This document shows, piece by piece, positions 12,256 to 24,868 of a DNA stretch of 64,000 nt. Numbering within the stretch: position 1 is the first letter of the stretch; each line of letters starts with the position of its first letter. A program made the position numbers and the translations under genes. The notes under the pieces are model-generated. The model saw only the letters and a program-made list of their open reading frames with translations. It was not told the DNA's origin and did no database searches. Origin of the DNA: Alligator mississippiensis (Eukaryota > Chordata > Crocodylia > Alligatoridae); NCBI RefSeq assembly GCF_030867095.1, contig NC_081826.1, positions 40,712,001-40,776,000 on the forward strand. Reading direction: 5' to 3'.

Positions 12256-12487
12256 CAGGGGTAGGCAACACATTTTCTAGCTGTGGGCTAGAACAAACCA
12301 CCCTGGCATCAGTAGCAGAAATGCAAGCGCTAAGACCCAGCTACAGCCAGTGCTTATTCTTGTGGAGGCATGAGAGAGCTCCCAAGTCACCCACTGCAAA
12401 ATGCTTCCAAAGGCCCACATCTGTGGGTCATATCCAAAGGTTCCACAGGATGGATCTGGCCTTCAGGCCGTGGGTTGTCAACCCCTG
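12256..12487. mobile_element. hAT-like MITE with 8-bp target duplication
   Basis: A 232-bp element bounded by CAGGGGTAGGCAAC and GTTGTCAACCCCTG, a 14-bp terminal inverted repeat with slight mismatch. It is flanked by GTCTAATT (12248-12255) and GTCTAGTT (12488-12495), an 8-bp target duplication with one mismatch. The 8-bp duplication and CAGGG ends are diagnostic of the hAT superfamily. No coding capacity. Confidence 0.85.
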
Positions 12488-12495
12488 GTCTAGTT

Positions 12496-15050
12496 TCACT
12501 GTCTCAGTAGAATTAAATGTAGAAAAGAATAGTAAAAAGAAAGAACAAGAGAAGTTAATTTGCTTTCCAGTTTAATGATCTTGCATTTTAAAAATGATAT
12601 ATATCTAATTATGGAGAAAAACTGTCTAACTTGAGCTATAATTCTTGTAAAGTTGTCATGACAGTCTTTCTTGCCATGAACGTATCCAAAGTGTGATGAA
12701 AATTCAAAATGCTCCACATGCCCATGTTCTGATAATTTTTTTCAAGTCTCTTCACTTGCATTGTACACTTTGTGTTAAACCTTTTTCATGTTTGCAATAT
12801 GACCTTGGAAAGTTTATCCTGCGAAAAAGTCACTGGCAGCTGTTCTCAGTCACACATACTCCTATTTAAATCCCATTTGGAGGTTTGGACCCTCATTTTG
12901 TATAGTCTTTTACAGAAATATGAGTGTAGACTATCCAAAGAAAAAGACACTGTTCCAGTTGGTCAGAGCTTTAGAGGTTCCTGCCATAATGTGTGCCATA
13001 AAAGAATCTAGAGAGACAAAGAAATTGCTTGCACCAAGAGAGTAACTAAGGTCATTCTGTCTTCTTCACAGCTGCTTTGCAAAAAGTAAAGAAAATAAGT
13101 ATCTTTTATGGCAAGACAGACCTAACTCTTCCTGGAGTACTTGCAGAGCATTAGCCAGAGTAACTACTGCTATGATTTTTTAAAGAATGCCCTAAGAACT
13201 CCCTTTGCACCTGCCTAATTTTGTCTAATCTAGATTTTTCTACAGTGCCGTTTACTGGGGTTCCTAAGTGCCCTCCTGAAACATCTTTTATAAATGAACG
13301 TGGAAGGCATGCTACCGCATTTCCTTGTTCACTTGTACCCTTAGAGGAGAATAGTGGCCCTTCTGCTCCACGTTCACAAAAATCAATATTGTGACTACTC
13401 CTCATGCAAAGCAGAGAAAGTTGCTGGAACCTTTTAATCTCTAACCAATTTTGGCCCCATATTTGTTAATTAAGATAATCAAAGTCTACTCCTTTTTTCA
13501 TATGAAGTCACTGAAGTCAAATTAAGTCCATCCAACATTTGCATCTATTGGAATCATTTGCCTTCAAACATGAAACATTTTGCCATACAATATCAGGTGT
13601 ATCAATAATCAGGTGTAATGTGCTAGCCAAATGAGAATGGGATCATTTTTATGTACACAGGAGGCAAAATAACATGCAAACTAGGGAATGGGAGAGGCTG
13701 ATTCAGTTTCCTCTGCAGTCCCCATATGATTCAGGAAAACGCCGTAACCATCAGGCTATAGGTTAGTCTAGGTGGGGTCAAGTCCAAGAGTCCTACTGAC
13801 ACTTCAGAGAAAGGGAACAAGCACAAATAGGTGTCTTGTAGTGCTAAGGATACTCACTTGGAAGGAGGATCCTGGGAGCATTTCTGTTTTATGTTCAATG
13901 AGTCATTGGATAAAACATAGAAATGGTCTTGGCAACACAGGCCAGAAACCAAAACACTCTCCTCCCATTAAGTGCCACAAGAACTTCAACAGGATGGGTG
14001 GGCCAGATCCTGGAAGTGGAAAATGTGAGGTAGACCCTTCTTCAGGCTGAGGAGGGAACAGAACCCAAGTTTTCACTTTCTGGGTATGTACTTTAACCCC
14101 AAGGCTAGTATTATGAAGTATGGGCATTACCTTCTTCTTTGGTGGTTGTGTTTTAAAAGAAACTGATGGCCACCATCGTGTTTTGTGAGCAGCCTGATCC
14201 TGTTGGTATGTGATAGCTCTGCTCTGAGTGCCAACTGAAGTGGGCCATTCAGGGAACAAAGAGGAACACCTATTTTTGGGATTCCGACTGGGCTTACACA
14301 TGAGCAGGGTGCCAAACTGCTCAGACCAGGGCAGTTCTGTTCAGAAGCAGAAATAGACACTTTTTAGTGAATACTAAAATCAAACAAGGAGGACCTATGG
14401 AATTTAGGCAGTCCTAGAGAGTGCCAGCAGGTGAAGAGGAGTTTCCAGGATCATAATTCAAGATATATATGCCTAGCTTCTACGTAAGTCCTGTTTTAGA
14501 TGCCAAAGTCTAGCCCGATTTATCCAGGGTACTGAAAACAGAGGAGCATTTAAATTATTATTTTCCAGGGGTGACAGGGGGGACACATCTAAATTTTTTA
14601 TTTAAAGCTAAGTAAAGAAATGAAACCAGAGAAGTAAGGAGGTTGAGAACAGACAGACATATTGTCACAAATAAAGAGAGAGTGCCATTTCCACAGCCTT
14701 AGGCTGTGTATTCCAACTTAGGTGGCCTGATTCATCCCATCCAACTCAAAAAGAGAAATAAATAAATGCACCTGACAATTAAAAAAAACAAGGAACGTGG
14801 AGGACAGGACAGAAAAGAATAGTGGGTAAAATGCTAGGACAGAGGTGAAGGTGGAGGGGGAGGGTTGGTATGTGTCTGTTTTCAGGTTTTGTGTGAACAT
14901 GTATTTTTGCAGGAGTAACTGATAAACAGTATTTACTGCTTTGTGGAAACCACCTCAGAAATCCAGGCAGTTAGCAACGTGCCATCCTACAGTAGTGTAA
15001 CTTAGCAGTGTGTGACCAGTGCACAAGCCGCAGGCTCTGAGTTAAAGGGA
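12496..15050. other. Intergenic sequence, no gene seen
   Basis: About 2.5 kb with moderate AT content. No exon, RNA gene or clear repeat was identified. Confidence 0.4.
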
Positions 15051-15059
15051 GCACCGGTA

Positions 15060-15345
15060 ATGCTCAGGAAGGTGCAGGAGTCAGTGGTACTTGGGAACGG
15101 GGTGGGAGGTCGGAGCATCACTTTGGGAGTGGATGGGGATTGAAATAGCACTTGGGGGGGGAATGAGAGTCAGAGCATCACTCATGGAGGGATAAGGGGC
15201 AGATTGGTGCTTATAGTGGCACGCGGGGAGAGTCCGGGGGGTCACAGCAGTATACAGGAAGGGGGTGGAAGTTGAAATAGCACTCGGAGGGAGCAGGATG
15301 TAGGTGTTGGGGCAGCACTCAAGGAGGGGCAGGTAGGTGCTGAAC
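15060..15345. repeat. Degenerate G-rich minisatellite
   Basis: Repeated phrases such as GAGCATCACT, TTGAAATAGCACT and GGGAGTGG/GGGAGCAGG recur at about 25-50 bp spacing over roughly 280 bp. This indicates an old, diverged tandem array. A short open frame on the minus strand here is a product of the repeat. Confidence 0.55.
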
Positions 15346-18053
15346 CCTGTGTTGTCAACTTCCAGTGGCAACAGAATTTGGCAGCGTTGGATGGCAAAGG
15401 GTGTTAACCCCCCTGGATGCTGGCAGTGCCGACACTTCCCTCTGCAGCAGCATCTCCCGTGGGGCTATTGGGATTTGCACCCAGAGCCCAAATCTTAACA
15501 GTTATGCATCTGCCATCCTGGGTTTATTATTTTAATTATTTCAAGAGACACTTACATGGAAACGGAGCTTTATTTCCTAACTCTTGAACCATGGTAGCCC
15601 ATGAGGCAGCAGCTCCTTGTGGATCAGCTGGCAGAATAGAGGACAAAGGGCTTACTGAGTCCTGCTGATGCTTCCTTACTTTAAGTTCTAATCCTGTGTG
15701 TGTGACTACAGTAGTGACCAAATAGAGGATTATAACTTTGAGTGGGCAATAACCATTAAGCACCAATAAACTTGTAAGAAGTGAAGAGTCTGTGTCCGTT
15801 TGCAATTGTGCATAAACAGTTTTAAGGCAACGACCCATCCCAGATTCTCACTGTCCAGAATTTTGGGGCTGTGTCCCTGCATTCCTGAGGACTACCTGGA
15901 ATGGGATTTTCATTGTGAATTTGAAAAAAAAAATAGTCCTAGATTGCTCCTGGGCATTCACAAATTGTGCAGTTGCCTCAGTCCCTCAAACTGTTTAACC
16001 ACTATCAGCTGTAAATAGTTGTCTGTGGAGATTCTAGGACTGTGTCCCTTGTTTCATTCCCAGAAAGCTGGTCACTAAACAATCAAAATATATAAGCAGA
16101 ACTGCTACTCCACAAGCAATTTTACAGTTTTCATAAAGCATCAACAACTTCTAAGCTAATTAGGCCAGTGCTGCAGAACCCAACTTGATTCACTCTTTCG
16201 GGAGGCTAGCAGCTGATTGTAATTTTGAACTTTTCTAGGCAATGAACCTGCTGCAAGTTTAAATTTACTACATTTTGATCCCCTACTCAAGTGTTGCCGT
16301 GAACTCCCAGGACTCATCAAATAAGTCTTTTAAATAAGTTTACAAAAATAAAAAGATCTTTTAATCCCGCTACAAACCCTTTTACCAGATCTTTAGGCTT
16401 TTTTATACAAGAATGAACAGGACTGCATAGGGCAATAAGACTGCAAAATGTTTTAACTATGTTTATTTTGAGAGGAAATTCAGGCCATAGCCTCACCTGG
16501 TGTGAATCACTGTAGCTCCCCCAGAAACAATTGAATGATGCTGACCCACGCTAGCTAAAGATTGGCAGATGCAACATGTTTTAGTTAGCCTAGCAAAACC
16601 CTTGAACCAGCAGTGCGTAACTAGAACACAGTGCACTATTTCCAGGGAAGGAAAGAACCTGAAGGAACTTTCTGCCAGACTGCTGACAATTTTTAGGAAC
16701 CTACACCTATATATTTCTTGACAGAATGTGTCCTTAGGAAGTGAAGACTTTCTTTGGACCTGGAAACATTTCTTTAATCATTTGAACTTAGTATGTATAT
16801 AGCTCTCACTAAAAAAGGCCTCCTTTGCCAAGCTGAAAATAATGGGCAGAGAAACAACAAACTTATAAGCATAAAGTAGTACAAGAGCTACTAGGTGTGC
16901 AAATATCCACAAATAGATATTCAGCTTCAAGATCATCTTTGTATCCTGGCTCTCATTCCTCCCCTTGCGACTTCTTTTTCTTTTTATTTAATGGTATAAT
17001 CACTGGATGGATGGCTGATGGGAAATGTCAATGCTGATTCAACAAATACTTATTATTAGGATTCCAAATTCCCAGTGGTCTGAAACAATGAGATATATTT
17101 GTTTGCCTGACAATGAAGGGATATTTTGGTGCACAACCCGATGAAAATTGGATGAACATGTTTGCATTTGTGCTAAATGTGATCATTATCAGAGAGCACA
17201 GCCTGTCACTTTTAATAGCTGTAACAAGTGCAAAAGAGAAAATAATGAATGCAGGTGCCCATATGGAGTTCTTATATAACTGCCTAATGATTTTGGTGGA
17301 AAAATATACAAGAAGAATAAAGATAATGTTTTTCCATATTTTTCTTTATGAAAATAATCCTGACAATGTTTACAGGAATCTAAAAATGAGCCTGGTTATG
17401 TAGATAAAATGAAGATCTGGGGCTAGATTTTAGCACAAATAAAACAAACTGCCTGCATTTCTGAACCCTCATGCCTACCATCTATCTAGTTAAGGGCTAG
17501 ATTGTGGTGCCAGACTGCACTGAGTTGGAGGTGGTGGTACCTAAGCCATATTCCTTAAGACAGGAGGCTGGATGAAGTGGGCTGAGGAGCGGAAGGGAGA
17601 CGTACAGTCCACAGGCCAGGCCAGAACTACAGACCAGCCCCACATTCCAGATCCAAAGCGAGTGCCAAGTGCGCTTATGTCCCAGAATGGTGGAACAGCC
17701 ACCACCTGCAGCACAGTCTGGAGTTGCTGTCACTGCAGGGCTTCCATTGCTAGCTGGTCTGACACTCTGGGACATGAGGTACAGTGGGCACAGCATGCAG
17801 TGCATGGGGTCATTGGGTACGCCCCACATGCTGCCTGTGGGTCACTTTACAATCCACGAGCAGCACTGAAGATGATACAGTTCTCTGGACTGGATCTGCC
17901 CTGGATTTGATGCGCTGGATCTGACACCCTGACTTAAGGGTAGCTCTAGGAGACCAAAACATACCTCTGAACCACATCACAAAAGACTGCCAGGCTATCC
18001 TCTTGTTCTCAGGGGCTCAGCTACTCTGCCAAGGGAGCAGAAAGAGGAGGTCA
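15346..18053. other. Intergenic sequence, no gene seen
   Basis: About 2.7 kb. The open frames at 17113-17403 (plus) and 17572-17910 (plus) have no recognised domain or splice context and are not called. Confidence 0.4.
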
Positions 18054-18061
18054 GACTAATT

Positions 18062-18234
18062 CAGTAGTGCTCAACCTCCAGCTTGCAGGCTGAATTGCAC
18101 CTATAGATTGAGCCTGTGCACCAACCGCATGCTGTATGTGGCCTACAGACTGAGCCTGCCCATGGGAACCAGACCACAGACTGGCTCCATTCCAGTCATT
18201 CCAGTCCACAAGTCCAGAAGGTTGAGCACCACTG
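18062..18234. mobile_element. hAT-like MITE with target duplication
   Basis: Bounded by CAGTAGTGCTCAACCT and AGGTTGAGCACCACTG, a long terminal inverted repeat. Flanked by GACTAATT (18054-18061) and GACTAGCT (18235-18242), an 8-bp duplication with two mismatches. Non-coding, 173 bp. Confidence 0.8.
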
Positions 18235-18542
18235 GACTAGCTGATCTGGGGAGAAAGTAAGCAAGCACAAAACCCCATTTACTCCTGTGTGCCTGAAGCC
18301 AAGGTATATGTAGGCCACACAGGTCACACAGTCTGCCTATGTGATCATTCATTTCTGTCTGATGCACAGTCAATATCATTAATAGAAGTTTTATGAGAAT
18401 CCAAATTACACACAACTTTACAAAATGAAACATTTTCAATAACAATTTTAGAGTGTTCAAAGATATGTTTTCCTTTTTTCACTAGAAGGAGTTTTTTCAT
18501 TTTTCTTATTTTCTATTTTAGTTGGCCATAGACTATCTATAT

Positions 18543-19113
18543 CAGGGACTGGCAAGCCCTGGCACTCATGCCAGATCATGGCACTCGAGCCCATTGTGCT
18601 TAGCATGCTAGTACCTGTCCAGGCTCTGGGCAGCTGCTGCCAGCCATGGAACCTGGGCTGCTCCCACCAGGCAGCTGGAAGGCTACAAGCCCAGCTACAA
18701 GCAGCACAAACTCCATGGCTGGCAGCAGCTGGCCAGAGCCTGGGCCAGCTAAAGGAGTGGTGCCAGCCTCTTTCCGGTGGTGAGGGGGAAGGCTAAGGAG
18801 GACTGCATTCCAGGCCGGAGCAGGGTGGGCTCACAACATGCTTAACAAAAAAAACCCCACCACACAGCACAACAACAAAAGTAGTATATGAACTTTTATT
18901 TATTCTTACCAGGTTTAGAATTTTTAGAAAACATAGTATTTACTCTAAAAAACAAAGCAACATTTATTATTATTAACTATATTAAGATGCACTGCATCCT
19001 GCCATGTACCCCCCACCCCAGTTTTGTTTTCCTGGCAAGCTGACACTCCAGCACCTTACAAGATAGTCATTGTGGGTTTTTTGGCACTCTAGCCAAAAAT
19101 ATTGCCTACCCCG
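18543..19113. mobile_element. hAT-like non-autonomous element with target duplication
   Basis: Begins CAGGGACTGGCAAG and ends ATTGCCTACCCCG. Flanked by ATCTATAT (18535-18542) and ATCTATAC (19114-19121), an 8-bp duplication with one mismatch. At 571 bp it is longer than its relatives at 12256 and 18062, but no transposase frame was seen. A GC-rich left half adjoins an AT-rich right half. Confidence 0.8.
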
Positions 19114-19386
19114 ATCTATACTGTAACAGCACATAAAACAGAAATGTAACTGAAGGGGGAAGGTAGGGGAAGGCATCCAGAGCAGCAGCCCCAGGCACTG
19201 CCTTTGTGGTAGAAGGTTGCAAGAATAGTTGCAAATGCAGTGATAGCTGATTGCAGCTCAAAATTGCTCAACTACATGTATGCATGCAATCACTATATCT
19301 TTTTTTGTGTAGGTTTCATTTAAGTGTTGTAGGAATATATATCTTGATTACTGTTTCGGAATGATATAAAGTGGATCCTTGTTAGA

Positions 19387-20910
19387 GTGAGTAACCTATA
19401 CTACCACGACGACCTCGTGTGGGGGCTGCGGGTACTCGACCACCTGGGCGACAGCGATCATCGCCTGCTGGAATTCACCATCCAGCGCAAGGTGGCAAAA
19501 GCCAGCAGCAAGGCAGCAGCCCTGGACTTCAGGAGGGTGGATTTCAATGAGGTAAGAAGAATAGTTGGGGAAGTACTGAGGTCCCAGAGGGGAGGGAAGT
19601 TAGGTGTCCAAGAGGAGTGGTCGTTCCTTAAGGAGATGATCCTACAAACCCAAAGGGAGGTAATCCTAACAAGGGTCAAAGGGGGCAAGAGGGCGCAAAA
19701 GCCCCCATGGCTCACCAAAAGCATACGGGAACATCTAGCTAAAAGGGAGGCTTACACCAAATGGAAGGGAGGGGCCATCACCAGGGAAGACTATACTTCA
19801 GTTGCTCGGGGCTGTTGGGGGGCGATCAGGAAGGCAAAGGCAGAGATGGAACTGGGACTAGCTACCTGGATTAAGGACAACAAGAAGTCCTTCTTTAACT
19901 ACATAGGGGGCAAAAAGAAGGTACCCGGTAACGTGGGGCCTCTGCAAGACACACTAGAAAATCTGGTTGTCACACCAGACGACAAAGCTAACCTATTTAA
20001 CGATTTCTTTGCTTCCATTTTCCTCAACAGGGACCAGATCAGCCCGTCCGCCGGGACCCCCTCAGGTCCCCGGGAGGCGCACCCAGGCCTAGGGTCAGTG
20101 AGGATCTAGTCAGGGAACTTCTGTAGGGACTAGACATATTTAAATCAGCTGGTCCTGACGATCTCCACCCCAGCGTGATGAGGGAATTAGCAGAGGTCAT
20201 TGCAGGCCCCCTGGCACGGCTTTATGAGCACTCGTGGTGCTCTGGTGTGATGCCAGAGAACTGGAAAAGGGCCAATGTGGTTCCCATTTTCAAAAAAGGG
20301 AGGAAGGAGGACCCAGGGAACTATAGGCCAGTTAGTCTTACCTTGATCCTAGATAAGCTTTTTGAGAGAATTATCCTGGCGCATGTCCACGAGGGGCCAG
20401 CAGGGGAGGTTATGCTTAGGGGCAACCAACACGGGTTCATTAGAGACAGGTCCTGTCAGACCAACCTGGTGGCCTTCTACGACCAGGTCACAAAATCCTT
20501 AGACACAGGGGTAGCAGTGGACGTAGTATTTCTGGACTTTAGGAAGGCCTTCGACACTGTCTCTCACCCCATTCTCATTAAAAAACTAGGGGACTGTGGC
20601 GTCAACACTTACACAGTCAAATGGGTCACTAATTGGCTGGAGGGCCGCACCCAGAGAGTGGTTGTGGACGGTTCATTTTCGACCTGGAGGGATGCGGGCA
20701 GTGGGGTCCCCCAGGGCTCGGTCCTCAGACCCGTGCTGTTCAACATCTTCATCAGTGACTTGGACGAGGGGGTAAAAAGCACCCTATTCAAATTTAATGA
20801 TGACACTAAGATGCGGGGGGATGTGGGCACACTAGAAGGGAGGAATAGGCTGCAATTGGACCTAGACAGGTTACAGGGGTGGGCAGATGAGAACAGGATG
20901 GGTTTCAACA
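19387..20910 (+). mobile_element. CR1 LINE (outer copy, 5' part)
   Basis: Reads CR1 ORF2 from the end of the endonuclease (GDSDHRLLEFTIQ) into the reverse transcriptase, including [40 protein letters not shown], and [20 protein letters not shown]. The catalytic box that is normally FADDTK reads FNDDTK here. A stop and frame change near 20109-20175 separate two open stretches (19387-20109 and 20175-20927). The element is interrupted after GFN by a second CR1 and resumes at 23086. It is dead. Confidence 0.92.
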
Positions 20911-20951
20911 TTCATCATTTCTTATGATGAATAATAGAATTCATCATAAGA
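20910..20951. repeat. Filler palindrome at the nested CR1 junction
   Basis: TCTTATGATGAAT (20920-20932) and ATTCATCATAAGA (20939-20951) form a perfect 13-bp inverted repeat around a 6-nt loop. ATTCATCAT also occurs at 20910-20918. The segment belongs to neither CR1 and lies exactly at the 5' junction of the inner insertion. Confidence 0.85.
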
Positions 20952-23082
20952 CTTCGAGTGGGTAAGGTAACTAGTATGGTGAAAGTGCTAGACTTTAGGA
21001 AAGCTGATTTCAGTGAACTCAGGCGATTAGTCAAGGACGCACTGCAGAGTAGGAGTTTTGAAGAGATGGGAGCCCAGGAAGGGTGGCTGTGCCTTAAGGA
21101 AATGATCCTTCGGGCACAGAGGGAGACGACCCCGATGAGAGGAAAAAGAGGGAAAGGGGCCAGAAAGATTCCCTGGCTGACCAGAGAAATCTAGAGCAGC
21201 CTACGGGCTAAAAGGGGAGCATATAAGCAGTGGAAACAGGGAGAGATTACCAAAGAGGAGTATACCTCCTCTGCTCGCACTTGTAGGGAGGCAGTTAGAC
21301 GGGCCAAAGCTACCATGGAGTCTGAGGATGGCATCCCAAGTTAAGGATAACAAGAAATTGTTTTTCAGCTATATAGGGAGTAAAAGGAAGGCCCAGGGTG
21401 GAATAGGACCCCTACTAAATGGGCAGAAGCAATTGGTGATGGACAGGGGTGACAAGGCTGAACTCCTCAACGAGTTCTTTGCCTCAGTGTTCCTTATCGA
21501 GGGGCAAGACAAGTCTCTCACTGGGATGGTAGAGAGGCAGCAGCAGGGCACCAGACTTCCATGCGTAGACCCTGAGATGGTGCAGAGTCACTTGGAGGAA
21601 CTGGATGCGTTTAAGTCGGCAGGCCCGGATGAGCTCCATCTGAGGGTGCTGAAGGCACTGGCTGATGTCACTGCACAGCCACTGGTGGGAATATTTGAAC
21701 ACTCGTGGTGCACGGGCCAGGTCCTGGAGGACTGAAAAAGGGCCAATGTGGTCCCCATTTTCAAGAAGAGGAAGAAAGAGGACCCAGGCAACTATAGGCC
21801 AGTCAGTCTCACCTCCATCCTTGGCAAAGTCTTTGAAAAAATTATCAAGGCTCACATTTGCGAGAGCCCGGCAGGAAAAATTATGCTGAGGGGGAACCAG
21901 CATGGGTTTGTAGCAGGCAGATCGTGCCTGACTAATTTAGTCTCTTTTTATGACCAGGTTACAAAACGCCTGGACACAGCAGGAGGGGTTGACGTCATAT
22001 ACTTAGACTTCAGGAAGGCCTTCGATATGGTATCCCACACCATACTGGTGAACGAATTAAGAGGCTGTGACTTGGATGACTACACAGTCTGGTGGGTGGC
22101 GAATTGGCTAGAGGGTCGCACCCAGAGAGTCGTAGTGGATGGGTCGCTATCGACCTGGAAGGGTGTGGGCAGTGGGGTCCCGCAGGGCTCGGTCCTTGGA
22201 CCAATACTTTTCAATGTCTTCATCAGCGACTTAGACAAGGGAGTGAAGTGTACTCTGTCCAAGTTTGCGGATGACACAAAAATGTGGGGAGAAGTAGACA
22301 TGCCGGAGGGCAGGGAACAACTACAAGCAGACCTGGACAGGTTGGACAAGTGGGCAGAAAACAACAGAATGCAATTCAACAAGGAGAAATGCAAAGTGCT
22401 GCACCTAGGGAGGAAAAATGTCCAGCACACCTACTGCCTAGGTCGGCAGTGTGACGAAGCCATCAGAAAAGCTAATGGCACTTTATCGTGCATCAGCAGA
22501 TGCATGACGAACAGATCCAAGGAGGTGATACTTCCCCTCTATCGGGTGCCAGTCAGACCGCAATTGGAGTACTGCATGCAATTCTGGGCACCACACTTCA
22601 AGAGGGATGCGGATAACCTGGAGAGGGTCCAGAGAAGGGCCACTCGTATGGTTAAGGGCTTGCAGGCCAAGCCTTATGAGGAGAGACTGGGGCACCTGGA
22701 CCTCTTCAGCCTCCGCAAGAGAAGGTTGAGAGGTGACCTTGTGTCTGCTTATAAGTTCATCACAGAGGCACAGAAGGGAATTGGTGAAATTTTATTCACC
22801 AAGGCGCCCCTGGGGGTTACAGGAAATAATGGCCACAAGCTAGCAGACAGCAGATTTCGACTAGACATTAGGAAGAACTTCTTCACAGTTAGAGTGGCCA
22901 AGCTCTGGAACGGGCTCCCAAGGGAGGTGGTGCTCTCCCCTACCCTGGGGGTCTTCAAGAGGAGGTTAGATAGGCATCTAGCTGGGGTCATCTAGACCCA
23001 GCACTCTTTCCTGCCTATGCAGGGGGTCGGACTCAATGATCTATTGAGGTCCCTTCCGACCCTAGCATCTATGAATCTATGA
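20952..23082 (+). mobile_element. CR1 LINE inserted into another CR1 (inner copy)
   Basis: A younger-subfamily CR1, 5'-truncated, with ORF2 from DFRKADFSELRRLVKDALQS onward. A frame change near 21735 breaks the first part. The long frame 21748-22995 carries [50 protein letters not shown] and the intact FADDTKMW catalytic box, followed by the C-terminal domain. It ends in the CR1 tail (CCCTAGCATCTATGAATC, 23060-23077). Compared with the copy at 54878-56157 it lacks 24 in-frame codons between TYCLG and RQCDEA near 22443. Confidence 0.93.
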
Positions 23083-23858
23083 AAACACTGACAAATGCAA
23101 GATGCTGCACCTGGGGAGGAAGAACCAGCAGCATACCTACAGGCTGGGGAACTCCCTTCTTGTCAGTGCAGAGACAGAAAAGGATCTTGGAGTCATCATT
23201 GATGCCAAAATGAACATGGGCCAACAGTGTGGGGATGCAGTCAGGAAGGCCAACCGCACCTTGTCATGCATCCACAGATACATCTCAAGCAGGTCCAAGG
23301 AGGTGATCCTCCCCCTCTATGCGGCACTGGTCAGGCCGCAGTTGGAGTACTGTGTCCAGTTCTGGGCGCTGCACTTCAAGAGGGATGTGGACAGCATTGA
23401 GAGGGTTCAGAGGAGGGCCACTCACATGATCGGGGGCAGCAGGGCAGGCCCGACGAGGAGAGGCTAAGGGACCTGAACCTGTTCAGCCTCCACAAGAGAA
23501 GGCTGAGGGGGGATCTAGTGGCCTGTTACAAACTAGTCAGGGGGGACCAGCAGGCATTAGGGGAGTCCCTGTTCCCCTGAGCACTACCAGGAGTCACTAG
23601 AAATAACAGTCACAAGCTGGCAGAGGGCAGATTCAGACTAGACATCAGGAGGCGCTACTTCACTGTCAGGGCAACTAGGATCTGGAACCAACTTCCAAGG
23701 GAAGTGGTGCTGGCTCCTACCCTGAGGGTCTTTAAGAGGAGGCTAGATGAACACCTTGCTGAGGTCATTTTACCCCAGTGCTCTTTCCTGCCATGGCAGG
23801 GGGTCAGACTTGATCTGTCAAGGTCCCTTCTGACCCTACCAACTATGAAACTATGAAA
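23083..23858 (+). mobile_element. CR1 LINE (outer copy, 3' part)
   Basis: Resumes the outer CR1 at [19 protein letters not shown] and continues through [19 protein letters not shown]. The end of the ORF is broken near 23460, and it finishes at the tail CCTACCAACTATGAAACTATG. Removing 20911-23085 restores the phrase TTTCAACACTGACAAATGC, which shows that both parts are one element. Confidence 0.9.
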
Positions 23859-23897
23859 CATCACCATCATTATCTTCATCATCATCATCATTCCTTT
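23859..23897. repeat. CAT-type microsatellite at CR1 3' end
   Basis: A run of CATCAC/CATCAT units directly follows the outer CR1 tail, probably grown from its short 3' terminal repeat. Confidence 0.7.
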
Positions 23898-24868
23898 AAT
23901 CTCCAGTGTAGTTTGGAGTGTCCAGGGTTCAAGGTTATGGGCAGGAATAGCTCTGGTGTTTCCCTCCTCTGGGACAGTGAGACAAATCAGGTAGAAGTGA
24001 GGGAGGGGAAGGTGGGGGAGAGGGTGTCTCTTTGGGGAAGGGAGGGAGGATATCATCTGCTTTAGGGACTTTAAAAATCCAAAAGTGGGGGATGCAGCTG
24101 TACCATTTCGCCACCTCTGGATCCACCTCCGTACACATATATTAAGAAACACAGCCATAATAGAGAATGGTCTAAATAGAGAACACATACAGAGATGGGA
24201 GAAAAGAAGCATCGTCTTATTTTGCAAATGAGAACCTGGGCATAGAGAAATTACTATACTGCATCTAGCTGCTTAGCCAATTGCTATGTAGTAAGGCTCT
24301 CAGGCCATTTCTCAATAAAATGACAATTCCGTTCAGTAAAAGCCTGTGATGGATGATATTACCCCATATTGTCTCCACAGACAGATTCCACAGATCCCTA
24401 GTGGTTGTTTAAATTAAAAATAGCTATCTTACCCATTCATAGCTGCATTTCCAAAGAAAACCTTGGATTGACTTGATACTAAGTTTCAGTGGGAATCATG
24501 TAAGCATATAGAATAGATGCTACAAGTGCTTATTTTAGATGTGGACAATAAAACTGTAAAATGCCCACTATTAAGTGGTCAGACCTATGTTTTTGTGTGG
24601 CTACCAACAGTAAAAACACAGGCTAAATCTACCCATTCTGTAAGACTAAGAAATGATACTTGGTGAGGATAAAATGTCAGACACCTGAATGTCCAAATGG
24701 ATGAGAAAATGGCAGTCTGTACATACTAATGATACTGCATTAAGGTCCATCTGAATGTGTCCCATTGTGTTTCACAGATTGTATACAGTGCTCACTTCAC
24801 ACTCCTGCACACACACAGGGATGAAGAAGTTCTCTAGCATGATTTCAAGGTCAAGCCATTGCTTCATT
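23898..24868. other. Intergenic sequence, no gene seen
   Basis: About 1 kb with no supportable gene or repeat. Confidence 0.4.
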
